Assembly: GCA_964452465.1 (NCBI GenBank) | Contig: CAYVMD010000004.1 | Location: 1-64,000 of the forward strand | Reading direction: 5' to 3' | DNA length: 64,000 bases | Source: CAYVMD01 sp964452465 | GTDB lineage: Bacteria > Armatimonadota > JACIXR01 | In this document: positions 24,863 through 34,733 of the stretch, in pieces | Layout of the letters: each line of letters begins with the position of its first letter | How positions within the stretch are numbered: the stretch's first letter is position 1 | The notes under the pieces: model-generated | Told to the model about the DNA's origin: nothing | Database searches by the model: none | Seen by the model: only the letters and a program-made list of their open reading frames with translations | Translations under genes and position numbers: made by a program

Positions 24863-27800
24863 ATGAGGGGAGGCTTACTTTTTCTCATCTTCACCCTCTC
24901 TTTGGGGGCGAGGGGAGCCACCTTCAAGGAGGTTCTAAGGGAGGATTTTGAAAAGGAGTTGACCAGTTGGGGACTTCCCCCCGCCCAGGGAGACCTCCAT
25001 CTCACCGGCTGGCAACCGATTCTGGTTCCGATGGCCGATGTTGGAGATGCGGTAATAGAATATCGCGCCTTTACAGAAGGGGAAGGCTTGGTGGAACTCC
25101 TCTTCCGCTACGATATAGACAACGATCTTTATTACATCTTCCGCGTTGATACAAGGAAAACTGGAGGTGATCCACCCGGCTTCCTTAAACGTTCGCGAGG
25201 TGAACCATCCTGGCATTTAGTGGGGGAAAGAACCGGAGAGGCACCTCCTCCGAACACCTGGGTGGATGTAAGGGTCTTAATCCAAGGGAGCCTTTTTCAA
25301 GGGTATGTTAATGGTGAGTTGGTCGCTACATATCAGGATGAGGAATATCGGAGAGGATTTTTGGCCTTTCGAAACCAGGTAAAGGATGGGAGGATCGATG
25401 ATCTGCGCCTCCTCATACCGGAAGGCGAAAGTTTCAAGCTCTTCCCCATCCCTTCTCCACCCCCCTCCTCGCCTCCCTTGCCTTACAGGGAAGGCAGCTG
25501 GCATGCACATTGGATATGGCATAGAGAAGGAGGCTCGGTTCTAAGGTGCTTTTTGAGAAAGGATTTCACCCTCCCCAACGAGAGGATAGCCTTCGCCACG
25601 CTGGTAATCACCTGCGATAACGAATATAGGTTGTACCTGAATGGGAAATTCGTCGGTAAGGACGAAAGATGGGAGGAAACGGAGGCTTACGAGGTTGGTG
25701 GTTTTCTAAGGCCGGGCAAGAATGTGATCGCCGTAGAAGGGAGAAATTGGGAGAAGGGAGGGGCAACGGGTGTGCTTCTCCAATTGGGCATAGTTACCAC
25801 TGAAGGCAATTACATAGAAATCCTGAGCGACGAGAGTTGGAAGGTGAGTTCAGAGGAAGAGGAGGATTGGGAAAGCCCAACCTTCAATGATGAAGGATGG
25901 GGAAACGCTGTTTCCTTTGGAAAGCACCCCTGCCCCCCTTGGGAAAGAACACAACTTTTCATCCCCTATCTCGGTCCCCGTCAGCCCATAGAATTAAGGG
26001 GAGTGGAGGTTCCCCAAAGCGTAAGGATTGGCTCCAACATCAAGATAAAAGCATCGTGGCAAGTCCTGAGGAAATTCAAAGATGATCATCCCCTGATCGT
26101 TAGGGGTAAGCAGAAAGAAGGGAACGCGATAGAATTAGCATATCTATTTCCCAAGACCCCTACCTCGCAGTGGGAGGAAGGGGGAGTTCACACGGAAATA
26201 ATAGAATTCCCCCTTTCCCCGATGAAATGCTACTTCTTCCAGGAGAATGCCCCCGTCCTTTTGGAAGTGGAGGTAGGGGGGACATTCTATAAGGGCAAAA
26301 GCGACTTCGTCATCGGACAGACCAGGCTGCTTAAGGAAAAACCAAAAATATCGCTGGACTTCCCTCCCCTTCACAGGGGCTTGCCACCGAGGAAGGGAGA
26401 ATTCAGGGATAGAACAGGAAAAACGAGGAAGTGGCAAGTAGACGAGGAAGGACGCTTTCTGATCGAGGGTGTGCCCTATATACCGATAGAGGGTGGGGCG
26501 GGGGTGTATTATTGTATCGACGAGGGGAATAGCGATGCCCTTAAACCTTTGGACTGGAAGGCAACATCCGAGGAAATCTGCAGGGAGGGGGGACCGAAAG
26601 GGATGGACATGGTCCGCCTTCGCCTCGTGGATTACATCGATTGTAGTAAGGAGGACCACGAGTTCTCCGATGATTTCGGTCTGGGTGGGAAGAGCAGGGT
26701 AGTGGAGATAGGGGGAAGGAAATATCGGCTCACCTCCCCCCGCAACCGACTGAGTTATTTCGCCTATACCTTACGATGCCAAGAACCTCAAAAGCCTCAT
26801 CTTCTGCTTGCTCAAAGCGTGAACGATAGGGAACGCTATACAACCATTCGTATCCAACCTCCTTGGGACAATGTGGGCGGGGGAGTTTATACAGGAAGAG
26901 AGTATCCCTGCGATGGCAAGCCCTTCACTTTTATGTTCATCTTCTACCCTCGCGATAAAAGGATTCGCCTTACCGTTTCTCGATGGCCTGCGGAGTTGGA
27001 ACAAAGCGCGGAGGATGGTGCTGCTGTCTCTTATATCTGGCTTTTTGAGATCCTGGACCATTTAGGCGATATGCCTGTTGAAACATTGGCTTCCCCCAAG
27101 GGGGAACGAAGGTTGGGAATGTACCTCACCCACCCTGCTTACCTTTACACCCTCTATGGATTTAAAGGGCAGAACGAAGCGGAAAGGCATGCTTCTCTAA
27201 GGAGTTTCATCGATTACATGCGCTTTTGCGGATTGAACCTCTTTGAATTCAACGCCGTCGATGGCGCGGATACCACCTCCGTTGCTTATTACGATTCGAA
27301 GATTTGGCCCCCACAAGGAAAACTTTTGGAAGATCTTCTCCCCCTGTGTGAAGAAGCAGGGATAAAGGTAATCCCCATCGTTACTTCCCTCAATGCTCCC
27401 GCTGGTCAATTCAATTTCACGGAGGAGAGTTTTCAGATGGATAGATTCGGCAATTTCACCTATTTCTTCGCGAGCCGACCTCCCCTCCCCGATCCTTTGC
27501 GACCCGAGGTGCAGGGTCTCCTTCGTAATACATTGAAGGAAATCTTAGAGATATGCAAGGATAGCAAGGCGGTGCCGGCGGTGGGGTTTAGGGTTAATGG
27601 TAAGATAGGTCTTTGCTATGGGGGAGCAGATTTGGGCACATCGGATCAATATACCGGCTACAGTCCCTGGGATGTCTCTCAATTTGAGAAGGATACGGGC
27701 ATAGATGTTCCGGATATAAAACCTACACCCTACCGATGGATAAAGGAGCATTGTTGGGAGGAGTGGATAGAATGGCGATGTAAGAGGATGGCGGAATTCT

Positions 27801-28627
27801 GGCGTAGTTTAAGGGACATGGTTAACTCATATAACAAGATCCTCTACATCTCCTGCGATATGCCCAGCGAAACCCCCGCTTGGAACATTTACTGGCCCAA
27901 TGGTACACCACCCCTTGAGTGCATGAGATATCATGGCACGGACCCTCGTATGTTTCGGGAGGAAAAAGGGATCTTACTTCAACGAGGGATGATGATAAGC
28001 GCGGACAGATACTTCACCCGTATGGGACAATATGGGGAAAATGTATGGGCTCTAAAGGCATTCCACTATGCGCCCGGCGTTGCGGAGATGTACGAAGGGA
28101 AAGAGGGGAATGCCTGCGAACTATATCACAACTACTGGGAGGAGTTCGGCGTTTTCAAACAGGGGGAATTTGCCACCGATTTTTGGGGAGCAGGGACTAT
28201 GTATCCCTTTGGGCGTTATTATTTCGAGCCCGTATGTTTCAGTATCGCCAAGACCAACTGCCACACGCTCAACCTCTTCTCCTGGGAAAGGGGAACCTTC
28301 GGACAGGAGCACAATTTGCGCAGTTTCGCCCGTGCTTTTCGCGCATTGCCTCCCGAGGAAGGAGAACCCGCTGAGGATTTAGTTAGCCCAAGGGGAGGGG
28401 GAATTTGGGCTCGCTGGTTCGGCGATCGTTTAGCGATATGTAATAATCAGGATAAAAAGATAGAGGTAAAGATTAGATGGCCCGTGGAGTTGCCAAGGGG
28501 AGCGCGGATCGTCGAGGTAGGGCACCTGGTTACTGTTGTGGAAAAGTCTGAAGAACCTCGTCGTGCCCTGACTTTCTCCCTCCCCCTCGCTCCTTATGAG
28601 CTACGAACCTTGGTTATGCTGAGGTAG
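24863..28627 (+). CDS. Secreted multidomain glycoside-hydrolase-like protein
   Basis: A protein of about 1254 aa. The signal peptide (1-19) is followed by a concanavalin-like module (about 25-190), a proline-rich linker, and a sugar-binding jellyroll resembling the alpha-L-rhamnosidase/GH2 N-terminal domain (about 210-350: WHAHWIWHREGG, LVITCDNEYRLYLNGKFVG, LSDESWKVS). After further beta domains comes a TIM-barrel-like part (about 760-1130: FIDYMRFCGLNLFEFN, LLPLCEEAGIKVIPIV), ending in a beta cap. ATG 24863 is used, as GGAGGTGAT fits it better than the GTG at 24860. The gene is 19 nt from the preceding one, probably an operon. I do not recognise the catalytic family. Confidence 0.7.
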   Translation: MRGGLLFLIFTLSLGARGATFKEVLREDFEKELTSWGLPPAQGDLHLTGWQPILVPMADVGDAVIEYRAFTEGEGLVELLFRYDIDNDLYYIFRVDTRKTGGDPPGFLKRSRGEPSWHLVGERTGEAPPPNTWVDVRVLIQGSLFQGYVNGELVATYQDEEYRRGFLAFRNQVKDGRIDDLRLLIPEGESFKLFPIPSPPPSSPPLPYREGSWHAHWIWHREGGSVLRCFLRKDFTLPNERIAFATLVITCDNEYRLYLNGKFVGKDERWEETEAYEVGGFLRPGKNVIAVEGRNWEKGGATGVLLQLGIVTTEGNYIEILSDESWKVSSEEEEDWESPTFNDEGWGNAVSFGKHPCPPWERTQLFIPYLGPRQPIELRGVEVPQSVRIGSNIKIKASWQVLRKFKDDHPLIVRGKQKEGNAIELAYLFPKTPTSQWEEGGVHTEIIEFPLSPMKCYFFQENAPVLLEVEVGGTFYKGKSDFVIGQTRLLKEKPKISLDFPPLHRGLPPRKGEFRDRTGKTRKWQVDEEGRFLIEGVPYIPIEGGAGVYYCIDEGNSDALKPLDWKATSEEICREGGPKGMDMVRLRLVDYIDCSKEDHEFSDDFGLGGKSRVVEIGGRKYRLTSPRNRLSYFAYTLRCQEPQKPHLLLAQSVNDRERYTTIRIQPPWDNVGGGVYTGREYPCDGKPFTFMFIFYPRDKRIRLTVSRWPAELEQSAEDGAAVSYIWLFEILDHLGDMPVETLASPKGERRLGMYLTHPAYLYTLYGFKGQNEAERHASLRSFIDYMRFCGLNLFEFNAVDGADTTSVAYYDSKIWPPQGKLLEDLLPLCEEAGIKVIPIVTSLNAPAGQFNFTEESFQMDRFGNFTYFFASRPPLPDPLRPEVQGLLRNTLKEILEICKDSKAVPAVGFRVNGKIGLCYGGADLGTSDQYTGYSPWDVSQFEKDTGIDVPDIKPTPYRWIKEHCWEEWIEWRCKRMAEFWRSLRDMVNSYNKILYISCDMPSETPAWNIYWPNGTPPLECMRYHGTDPRMFREEKGILLQRGMMISADRYFTRMGQYGENVWALKAFHYAPGVAEMYEGKEGNACELYHNYWEEFGVFKQGEFATDFWGAGTMYPFGRYYFEPVCFSIAKTNCHTLNLFSWERGTFGQEHNLRSFARAFRALPPEEGEPAEDLVSPRGGGIWARWFGDRLAICNNQDKKIEVKIRWPVELPRGARIVEVGHLVTVVEKSEEPRRALTFSLPLAPYELRTLVMLR

Positions 28628-28683
28628 AGCGGGGTACTTTCAAAACACCGCAATATAGGCTTCCTCCAGGGAATGAGGCAGTG

Positions 28684-28689
28684 TATAAT
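28684..28689 (+). promoter_or_regulatory. -10 box giving a leaderless transcript
   Basis: A perfect TATAAT ends 6 nt before ATG 28696, so transcription should begin at or next to the A of the start codon. The -35 match 17 nt upstream is poor (TTCCTC). Confidence 0.5.
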
Positions 28690-28695
28690 AACCAA

Positions 28696-31600
28696 ATGCT
28701 CATTGGCGGTCTGCAAAAAATCTTGATAGGGTTGGTGTTAGCCATGACGATGGCTTCTTCCAATAACGAGAAGCATGTCGAGTATTTGAGCGATATCCCC
28801 GAGCGCATCCTCTCTATCCTTCAAGGATGGGGAGAAACAGGTTGGGATGTCTCCGCTCACGCCCCTTGGCAAACGCCTCTTCCCCTCCAGATCGAGAATA
28901 AAACCTACAAGAAGGGGATCGGTCATCACGCGCCTGGCGAGATAGTGGTAGCACTGGATGGACTATATGAGTTGTTCGAAGCAGAAGTAGGAGTGCAATG
29001 GCAGGGGGGCTCCAATGTGGGAAGCGTCGTCTTTCGGATATTTCTGGATGGGAAGAAGGTCTTCGATAGCGGGGTGAGGCGAGAGCTCGATCCCCCCCTT
29101 CCTGTGAGGGTTCCCTTGAAGGGAGCAAAAGAGATGCGCCTCGTAGTTACCGATGCGGGGGATGGCATAATCTGCGATTGCGCCGATTGGGCGGAAGCCC
29201 GCCTCACCCGCTCCCCAGGAGCACAGGAGCAAAAGGAAGAGAAACTGGACATCTCTCCCTTTGCCCAAGTGATCACCTGTGATCCCCATCGCTATGATGG
29301 CGCTCGCTGTTCCCGTGTTGAGGAATTCCCCGCTGAGGATGTTTTCCTGGAGGAGGAAATCCTTCCTAACCCGGAGGGTTATTATGAGGTCTCCGCAAAG
29401 AACTTGGGCTGTATTGGGCTTCGCTGGCATGAAAGGCGAAGGCTGCGGGAAGTGGGCATAGAGTTCCCCGCATCCGGAGACCCTCAAGGAGCGGAGGTCC
29501 AAGCTTGGTTCGGCGAATCCCCATGGCAAGGAAGGTGGGAAAAACTCAAGGGAGAGATAAGGGTGGAAGGCAACCGCTGGGTCTTCCCTATCTCCTGGAG
29601 GGAGAACCCTGGGATGTTCCAAGGAACGGAAAAGATAAGGTTGATTATCCCCACTTCTGGTCCCCTCAAGGTTAAGCGCCTCTTCGCCTTCACCAATTCC
29701 CGCTGGGAGATCATGGAGTTGCGCTTAGAGGTGGAAAAGCCTCAGCCCTTCAGGGCACAATTGGAGATCTACAATGGCGAGATCCTGAAGGGGGGCAACA
29801 CCCTCCATGGGGAATGGGACATATCCAAGCCCCTCTCCCTAAAGGTGCGCTACAGCACACCCCAATCCTGGAAATACGACAGGACGCTTCTGCGGATCAA
29901 ACTCCCCCAAGGGCAATTCTGCCTCGCAGTGGAGGATCTCCTATCCCACAAAGCTATCTATATCCCCCAGGCGGGACTCTTCGCCGTCCAGGAGCCTTCT
30001 CCTCTTTCCTTAGAAGGATATAAAAAGTCCGTCGCCAAGGAGAAGACGGTGCTGGATAAGGTAAGGGAGATGCCAGATCAAAGGTTCTCCCAGGCAATGG
30101 AAAAGGTGCATCGTCCCGTGCAGGATAACGGACCCACCATGCTCTCCCTCGCTTGGGATAACGCTAAATTCGTAGTGGAAAGGGAAGGCTCCATTCGTTA
30201 CAACGATTTCACCGCTCTGATAAGGATGGGCGAAGGAGGGAGAATGTCCCGGCATCTCTGGGGCGGATGGCTGCCCGTGCCTGAGGTGAACATGGAAGAG
30301 AACGGCTTGGTTTACACCGAGAGGACCTTCGTTGCTCCTTATGGGGATAATAAACCGGTATGCGTCGCCCTCCTGGAAGTGAGAAACGAAAGCGACAAAG
30401 CGAAGGAGGCCAAGTTCCAGATAAAGTTCCTAGTCAAGGAAAACAAGCCCGCGCAAATAGAGAGAGAAGAGGGAGGAATCGTCGTGAAGGAGGAAGAAAA
30501 GGTGCTCGCCCTTTGCGCTCTCCCGGTGGGGGAATTCCTCGCTGAAAGGGGGACCCTCTTTCTCTCTCAAAGGGTTGAACCACGCCGTTCCCTACGCTTT
30601 GCCCTCTATATACCTGCTTGGGAGGGCGAATCCCTGGATCTGCTTCGAGCATCCCCCGAGGAGCTTTTGGAGGCTACTAAGGCTTACTGGGAGAAGCTCT
30701 TCTCCTCTGCTATACGCGTGGAGATACCCGAACCCCTCCTCCAAAATGTCATCTACGCCTCCCAAGTGCATTGCCTTATCGCCGCCAGGAACGAGGAAAA
30801 TGGCAAGCGAATAGCCCCCTGGATAGCCTCCATGTCCTATGGTCCCTTGGAGAGCGAAGCACATTCCATAATTTATGGGATGGACCTCTTCGGCTGGCAC
30901 GATTTCGCCCGCCGGGGATTGGAATTCTTCATCCATCGCTACAACGAAAAGGGCTTCCTCACCACCGGCTACACCCTCATGGGCACAGGCTGGCACCTAT
31001 GGACCTTGGCGGAGCATTACCGCCTCACAAGGGATAGGGAATGGCTCTCAAGGGTGGGGGACGAGGTAGCAAGGGTTTGCGAGTGGATAATGAGGCAAAG
31101 GGAGAAGACGAAGAAAAAGGATCCCAGGGGCGAGGAGGTGCCGGAGTATGGATTGATTCCCCCAGGAGTAGGAGCGGATTGGAATCGCTTCGCCTATCGA
31201 TTAACAGTGCAAGGGCATTTTTACGCTGGGCTTGCCCGAGCGGGAGAGGTTCTGCGGGAAATAGGACACCCCAAAGGTGAAGCAATAGTCGCTAATAGCG
31301 AGGAGTTCCGCCGAGCCATTCGGCGCGCCTATCGCTGGAATCAGGAAAGGTCCCCCGTGCTTCCCCTTTCCAATGGCAGGTGGATACCCCTTTATCCTTC
31401 CATACTCTACTGCTTCGGGAAAGCGGGGGATATGTTCCCCGGCGAGGATGGAGGACGCAGTTGGTGCTACGATGTGGAATTGGGAGCCCATCACCTCGTG
31501 CCTCTGGGGGTGTGGGAGGCGAAAAGCGAGGAGACGGGAAACATGCTCCAACATATGGAGGATTATTGGTTCCTCCACTCGGGCATGGGAGAGTATCCCG

Positions 31601-32187
31601 AGGAGGAGAACAGGAAGGATTGGTTTAATTTAGGGGGCTTCTCCAAGGTCCAACCTTATTACACCCGCGTCGCCGAGATCTACGCAATGCGAGACGAGGT
31701 GAAGCCCTTCATTCGCTCTTACTTCAATGCCATCCCCTCTCTCCTCAACACGGAGAACCTCTCTTTCTGGGAACACTTCCACAACATGGGCGCCTGGAAC
31801 AAGACCCACGAGACGGGCTGGTTCCTCGTCCAAACGAGGAATATGTTCCTGCGCGAGGAAGGGAACTCCCTTTGGCTCGCCCCCTTCCTTCCCTCCTACT
31901 GGATGGAGCATGGCAAGAGGGTTTCCGTTCGCAACGCTCCCACCCGGTTTGGCAGGACGAGTTACTGGCTGAGGTCGAAGGTCAAGGGAGGGATAATAGA
32001 AGCGACCATCCTGCCTCCAAAGGACGCCGCTCCTAAGACCATTTTCCTGCGAGTGCGCCATCCCGAAGGAAAACCTCTAAAAGCGGTCTTCGTCAACGGC
32101 AAGCCTCACAGCGAATTCGATCCCCAAAGGGAAGTTATAACCCTCTCCCCTAATAGCGAGAAATTGGAGATAGTCTGCAAATATTAG
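28696..32187 (+). CDS. Secreted NPCBM-domain (alpha/alpha)6-barrel glycosidase-like protein
   Basis: A protein of about 1163 aa. The signal peptide MLIGGLQKILIGLVLAMTM is followed by an NPCBM carbohydrate-binding domain (about 25-170: GWDVSAHAP, KKGIGHHAPGEIVVALDG, ADWAEARL). Then come a discoidin-like module (about 200-340), a beta supersandwich (about 460-620), and a large (alpha/alpha)6 barrel (about 650-1040) with acidic strings YGMDLFGWHDFARRG, PPGVGADWNRFAY and EDGGRSWCYDVELGAHH; a beta cap ends it. The layout resembles inverting exo-glycosidases of the GH15/GH63/GH95-type clan, but I cannot name the family. The start at 28696 fits a leaderless transcript; a GTG at 28681 would lie inside the promoter. 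Confidence 0.72.
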   Translation: MLIGGLQKILIGLVLAMTMASSNNEKHVEYLSDIPERILSILQGWGETGWDVSAHAPWQTPLPLQIENKTYKKGIGHHAPGEIVVALDGLYELFEAEVGVQWQGGSNVGSVVFRIFLDGKKVFDSGVRRELDPPLPVRVPLKGAKEMRLVVTDAGDGIICDCADWAEARLTRSPGAQEQKEEKLDISPFAQVITCDPHRYDGARCSRVEEFPAEDVFLEEEILPNPEGYYEVSAKNLGCIGLRWHERRRLREVGIEFPASGDPQGAEVQAWFGESPWQGRWEKLKGEIRVEGNRWVFPISWRENPGMFQGTEKIRLIIPTSGPLKVKRLFAFTNSRWEIMELRLEVEKPQPFRAQLEIYNGEILKGGNTLHGEWDISKPLSLKVRYSTPQSWKYDRTLLRIKLPQGQFCLAVEDLLSHKAIYIPQAGLFAVQEPSPLSLEGYKKSVAKEKTVLDKVREMPDQRFSQAMEKVHRPVQDNGPTMLSLAWDNAKFVVEREGSIRYNDFTALIRMGEGGRMSRHLWGGWLPVPEVNMEENGLVYTERTFVAPYGDNKPVCVALLEVRNESDKAKEAKFQIKFLVKENKPAQIEREEGGIVVKEEEKVLALCALPVGEFLAERGTLFLSQRVEPRRSLRFALYIPAWEGESLDLLRASPEELLEATKAYWEKLFSSAIRVEIPEPLLQNVIYASQVHCLIAARNEENGKRIAPWIASMSYGPLESEAHSIIYGMDLFGWHDFARRGLEFFIHRYNEKGFLTTGYTLMGTGWHLWTLAEHYRLTRDREWLSRVGDEVARVCEWIMRQREKTKKKDPRGEEVPEYGLIPPGVGADWNRFAYRLTVQGHFYAGLARAGEVLREIGHPKGEAIVANSEEFRRAIRRAYRWNQERSPVLPLSNGRWIPLYPSILYCFGKAGDMFPGEDGGRSWCYDVELGAHHLVPLGVWEAKSEETGNMLQHMEDYWFLHSGMGEYPEEENRKDWFNLGGFSKVQPYYTRVAEIYAMRDEVKPFIRSYFNAIPSLLNTENLSFWEHFHNMGAWNKTHETGWFLVQTRNMFLREEGNSLWLAPFLPSYWMEHGKRVSVRNAPTRFGRTSYWLRSKVKGGIIEATILPPKDAAPKTIFLRVRHPEGKPLKAVFVNGKPHSEFDPQREVITLSPNSEKLEIVCKY

Positions 32188-32203
32188 GGAAACGGTTGGA
32201 GGC

Positions 32204-33319
32204 TTAAAAGCCTGAGTCCTCCCAAAAGGTAACGCTCTCCCGGCGGAGGATCTTCACTGCTACCACTCCCGCTGCTCCCGCCGAGAGGAAGAACTCTCTA
32301 TCTTCCTCCAAGGTCCTCCCCATCGTCCTCACATCTATCCCTCTTTCCTTGAGGAGATCCAAAGCTCCCTCGCCTTCCTCCACGACGACCCTGTGCATCC
32401 TCAATATGTTGGAACCGCTCAGGTAATCCTTGATAAGTAGCATCTTATCGCGGGGGAGGAGGGGCACGGGCACTACCACAGGGGCAAGGGTTAACTCTCC
32501 CAAGACCGTGCGGGAATGATGAGAAATGCCGAAGTGGCGGAGGCGTTCCTCGGCAAAACTTATCCTCAAACAGACAACGGGAGTACCTCCCAAACTATAA
32601 GCAGCGTTCAGGGCGATCGCTTGGTCCACACCGGAGAAGCCCAACCGGCTCCTCGTCCCCACATTCCCCGGACCTTGGGAAACGATGATGATGTTGGCAT
32701 TGGCAGCTTTGTGAGCTATCGCCAGAGCGGAGTAGATGTTGACCGCTTCCCAATCTCCACCGAAGGCTTGCCCGCAGGTAATTGTGGCATCTATCAACCC
32801 TTCCGCCTTTAAAACCCTCACCAGATTGCTCAACTGGAGAGGGAGGGCGGAGGAATCTGTCATTACATAGGCTATGCGAGCGGAAGGCAGGCGGGATTTT
32901 ACACCTGCAGCCACCCCTGCTATCTGGCTGTGGAGAAGGCAACAAACCACGGGAATGGAACGAAGCCCCTTGAAGGAATCGACCGCCTCTCGATAGGGAT
33001 GCTTCTCCTCCTCCGTGGAAAAGACGGCAAATTGGAGGGGCGTGTAGCGTAGTTTCATTATGTGCCCCTCGCCTTGAAGATGCAGATGAGGATTGGTAAG
33101 GTTAGCTACGACGAAATGGTAACCACCTGTTCCCAATCCCAATTCCACCGCGGTGGTATTCAGGAGCACCCTATCCCCTACATTCACCCTCCCTGTAAGA
33201 TGGGGATAATTATAGGCTTTTCCCTTCTCCCTCCTTATGGCTACCTCTATCTCCTGGAGGGTGGTATCTTCTCGTATTATTTCGGTTACTCTGCCCTTTT
33301 TAAGGGAAATTCTCGTCAA
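32204..33319 (-). CDS. DUF3866 family protein
   Basis: A 371-aa protein of the DUF3866 family: N-terminal beta part (GKAYNYPHLTGRVNVGDRVLLNTTAVELGLGTGGYHFV, HIMKLRYTPLQ) followed by a Rossmann-like region (IPVVCCLLHSQIAGVAAG, IAYVMTDSSALPL, NIIIVSQGPGNVGT). The family is widespread in Gram-positives and thermophiles and has no established function. It starts with TTG (GAGGATATA upstream). It is divergent from the CBS protein gene with a 61-nt AT-rich gap holding promoters for both. No signal peptide, so it is cytoplasmic. Confidence 0.85.
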   Translation of the reverse strand: MTRISLKKGRVTEIIREDTTLQEIEVAIRREKGKAYNYPHLTGRVNVGDRVLLNTTAVELGLGTGGYHFVVANLTNPHLHLQGEGHIMKLRYTPLQFAVFSTEEEKHPYREAVDSFKGLRSIPVVCCLLHSQIAGVAAGVKSRLPSARIAYVMTDSSALPLQLSNLVRVLKAEGLIDATITCGQAFGGDWEAVNIYSALAIAHKAANANIIIVSQGPGNVGTRSRLGFSGVDQAIALNAAYSLGGTPVVCLRISFAEERLRHFGISHHSRTVLGELTLAPVVVPVPLLPRDKMLLIKDYLSGSNILRMHRVVVEEGEGALDLLKERGIDVRTMGRTLEEDREFFLSAGAAGVVAVKILRRESVTFWEDSGF

Positions 33320-33380
33320 TATATCCTCACTCTTCGCTTTTGATTATATTTTATATCAAAGGAAAATGGAGGTGAAGGAT

Positions 33381-33815
33381 TTGACAGCAAAGGATATAAT
33401 GCGACCTGCAGTATGCGTCGAAGAGGAGGAGAAATTGGACAAAGTGATGGAGATCATGAGGAGGGAAAATGTAACGGGAGTGGTAGTGGTGGATGAGAAG
33501 GGGGAATTGAAGGGTATTCTAACGGAGAGGGATTTTCTGAAGGTGATAGTGGAACCTCCCCACCCCTCCTTAGCTCTCTATGGTATATTTACTGTCCCCG
33601 AGGATGTTCTGCGGAAGGCTTTTGGGGATGTAAAGGTATTGAAAGCTAAGGACATAATGACCAAGAAAGTTATAACCGTAGATAAGGAAGCAACATTGGA
33701 GGAGGTAGGTTCCCTACTGCTCCATAACCGCATCAATCATTTGCCCGTGGTAGAAAAAGGCAAGGTGGTGGGGATGATAGAGAGGGAGGACCTTCTCCGC
33801 GCTTATTTCAAATAA
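33381..33815 (+). CDS. Two-CBS-domain protein
   Basis: A small protein of 144 aa made only of two CBS motifs (about 1-58 and 92-144): TAKDIMRPAVCVEEEEKLDKVMEIMRRENVTGVVVVDEKGELKGILTERDFL, then AKDIMTKKVITVDKEATLEEVGSLLLHNRINHLPVV. CBS pairs bind adenosyl compounds and report energy or redox state. With no effector domain it probably modulates a partner. TTG 33381 is preferred over ATG 33366, because GGAGGTG (33368-33374) is correctly spaced for the TTG and overlaps the ATG. It is convergent with the hydrolase, 6 nt apart. Confidence 0.88.
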   Translation: MTAKDIMRPAVCVEEEEKLDKVMEIMRRENVTGVVVVDEKGELKGILTERDFLKVIVEPPHPSLALYGIFTVPEDVLRKAFGDVKVLKAKDIMTKKVITVDKEATLEEVGSLLLHNRINHLPVVEKGKVVGMIEREDLLRAYFK

Positions 33816-33821
33816 GGGAGC

Positions 33822-34598
33822 TCACAGGGTCTTCCGGAACCAATCGACGGTAACAGAGATGACCTCTTCCTCCCACTCGGGGGTGGAGAACACATGATCG
33901 GCGCCCTCGATGATATAGAGCTCGGTCCTCGCTGGCCTGTTCTTCAACCTTTCATAGCATTCCTGTGCTTCAGTAGCAGGGATAACGGCGTCTCCGGTCC
34001 CATGGATTAGGAGGATGTCGCCTGCAAACTTCGCAATCTCCTCCATCGGCTTTATCCTCGGCAACTCCTCATAAAAGCGCTTCCCAACCTTGTTCCCGCC
34101 GGCGTTTAGATAGCCCTTCTCCTCCAACTCCCTCTGCATTTCTGGGGAGAAAAGACCAGAGAGGTTCTCGCCCGGCTTATAAGCGGCGGACCAAAGGACG
34201 AGAGATTTTATCTTATCCCCCTCTCTGCCCGCTAAGCAGGCGGAAACGCATCCTCCCATGCTCAATCCCATTACGCCCACCCTGTAGAAATCCACCTGCG
34301 CTTGTTGGAGGAGGAAGTAAAGGGCCATCTTGGCATCTGAGATCTCTTCCTCCACCGTCATATCTTGGAACTCTCCCTCACTTTCGCCTGAGCCTCGAAA
34401 ATCTATGCGCAGGGAAGCGATGCCGTTTTGGGCGAGCCGGCGGGAGGTCTTCACGAAGATGAAGTGGGGCTCCATCCTGTTGCCAGTAAAGCCGTGGAGT
34501 ATGAGGACTGCGGGAAACCTCCCCTCTGAAGCGGGGAGATGAAGCGTCCCAACTACCCTTTGATTTTTGTTGTAGAAATACACGCTCTTCTCTATCAT
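33822..34598 (-). CDS. Alpha/beta hydrolase
   Basis: A serine hydrolase of 258 aa (start MIEKSVYF at 34598): oxyanion HGF (35-37), nucleophile elbow GLSMGG (Ser113), Asp203 (GTGDAVIP) and His235 (ADHVF), with a short lid between. The layout is close to the S9/acyl-esterase-like hydrolase group (YqkD/FrsA/dienelactone-hydrolase-like). There is no signal peptide. The substrate is likely an ester, perhaps removing acyl groups from sugars given the divergent GH127 gene, but that is inference. Confidence 0.85.
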   Translation of the reverse strand: MIEKSVYFYNKNQRVVGTLHLPASEGRFPAVLILHGFTGNRMEPHFIFVKTSRRLAQNGIASLRIDFRGSGESEGEFQDMTVEEEISDAKMALYFLLQQAQVDFYRVGVMGLSMGGCVSACLAGREGDKIKSLVLWSAAYKPGENLSGLFSPEMQRELEEKGYLNAGGNKVGKRFYEELPRIKPMEEIAKFAGDILLIHGTGDAVIPATEAQECYERLKNRPARTELYIIEGADHVFSTPEWEEEVISVTVDWFRKTL

Positions 34599-34733
34599 AG
34601 TAGATAGATTGTCCCATAAAGGGGGTATGCTATGCAAGTGCAATTTGGGCGGTATTGGTTAATTTATATCTTTTTTGTTGCCCAGTTCCCCCTACCATCC
34701 TTGCTGGGTCAGGCAAAACAAGGAGGTGCTGAA

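Noticed and set aside
28681..28695. GTG start of the NPCBM protein
   Set aside because: It lies within the TATAAT promoter element, so it would not be transcribed.
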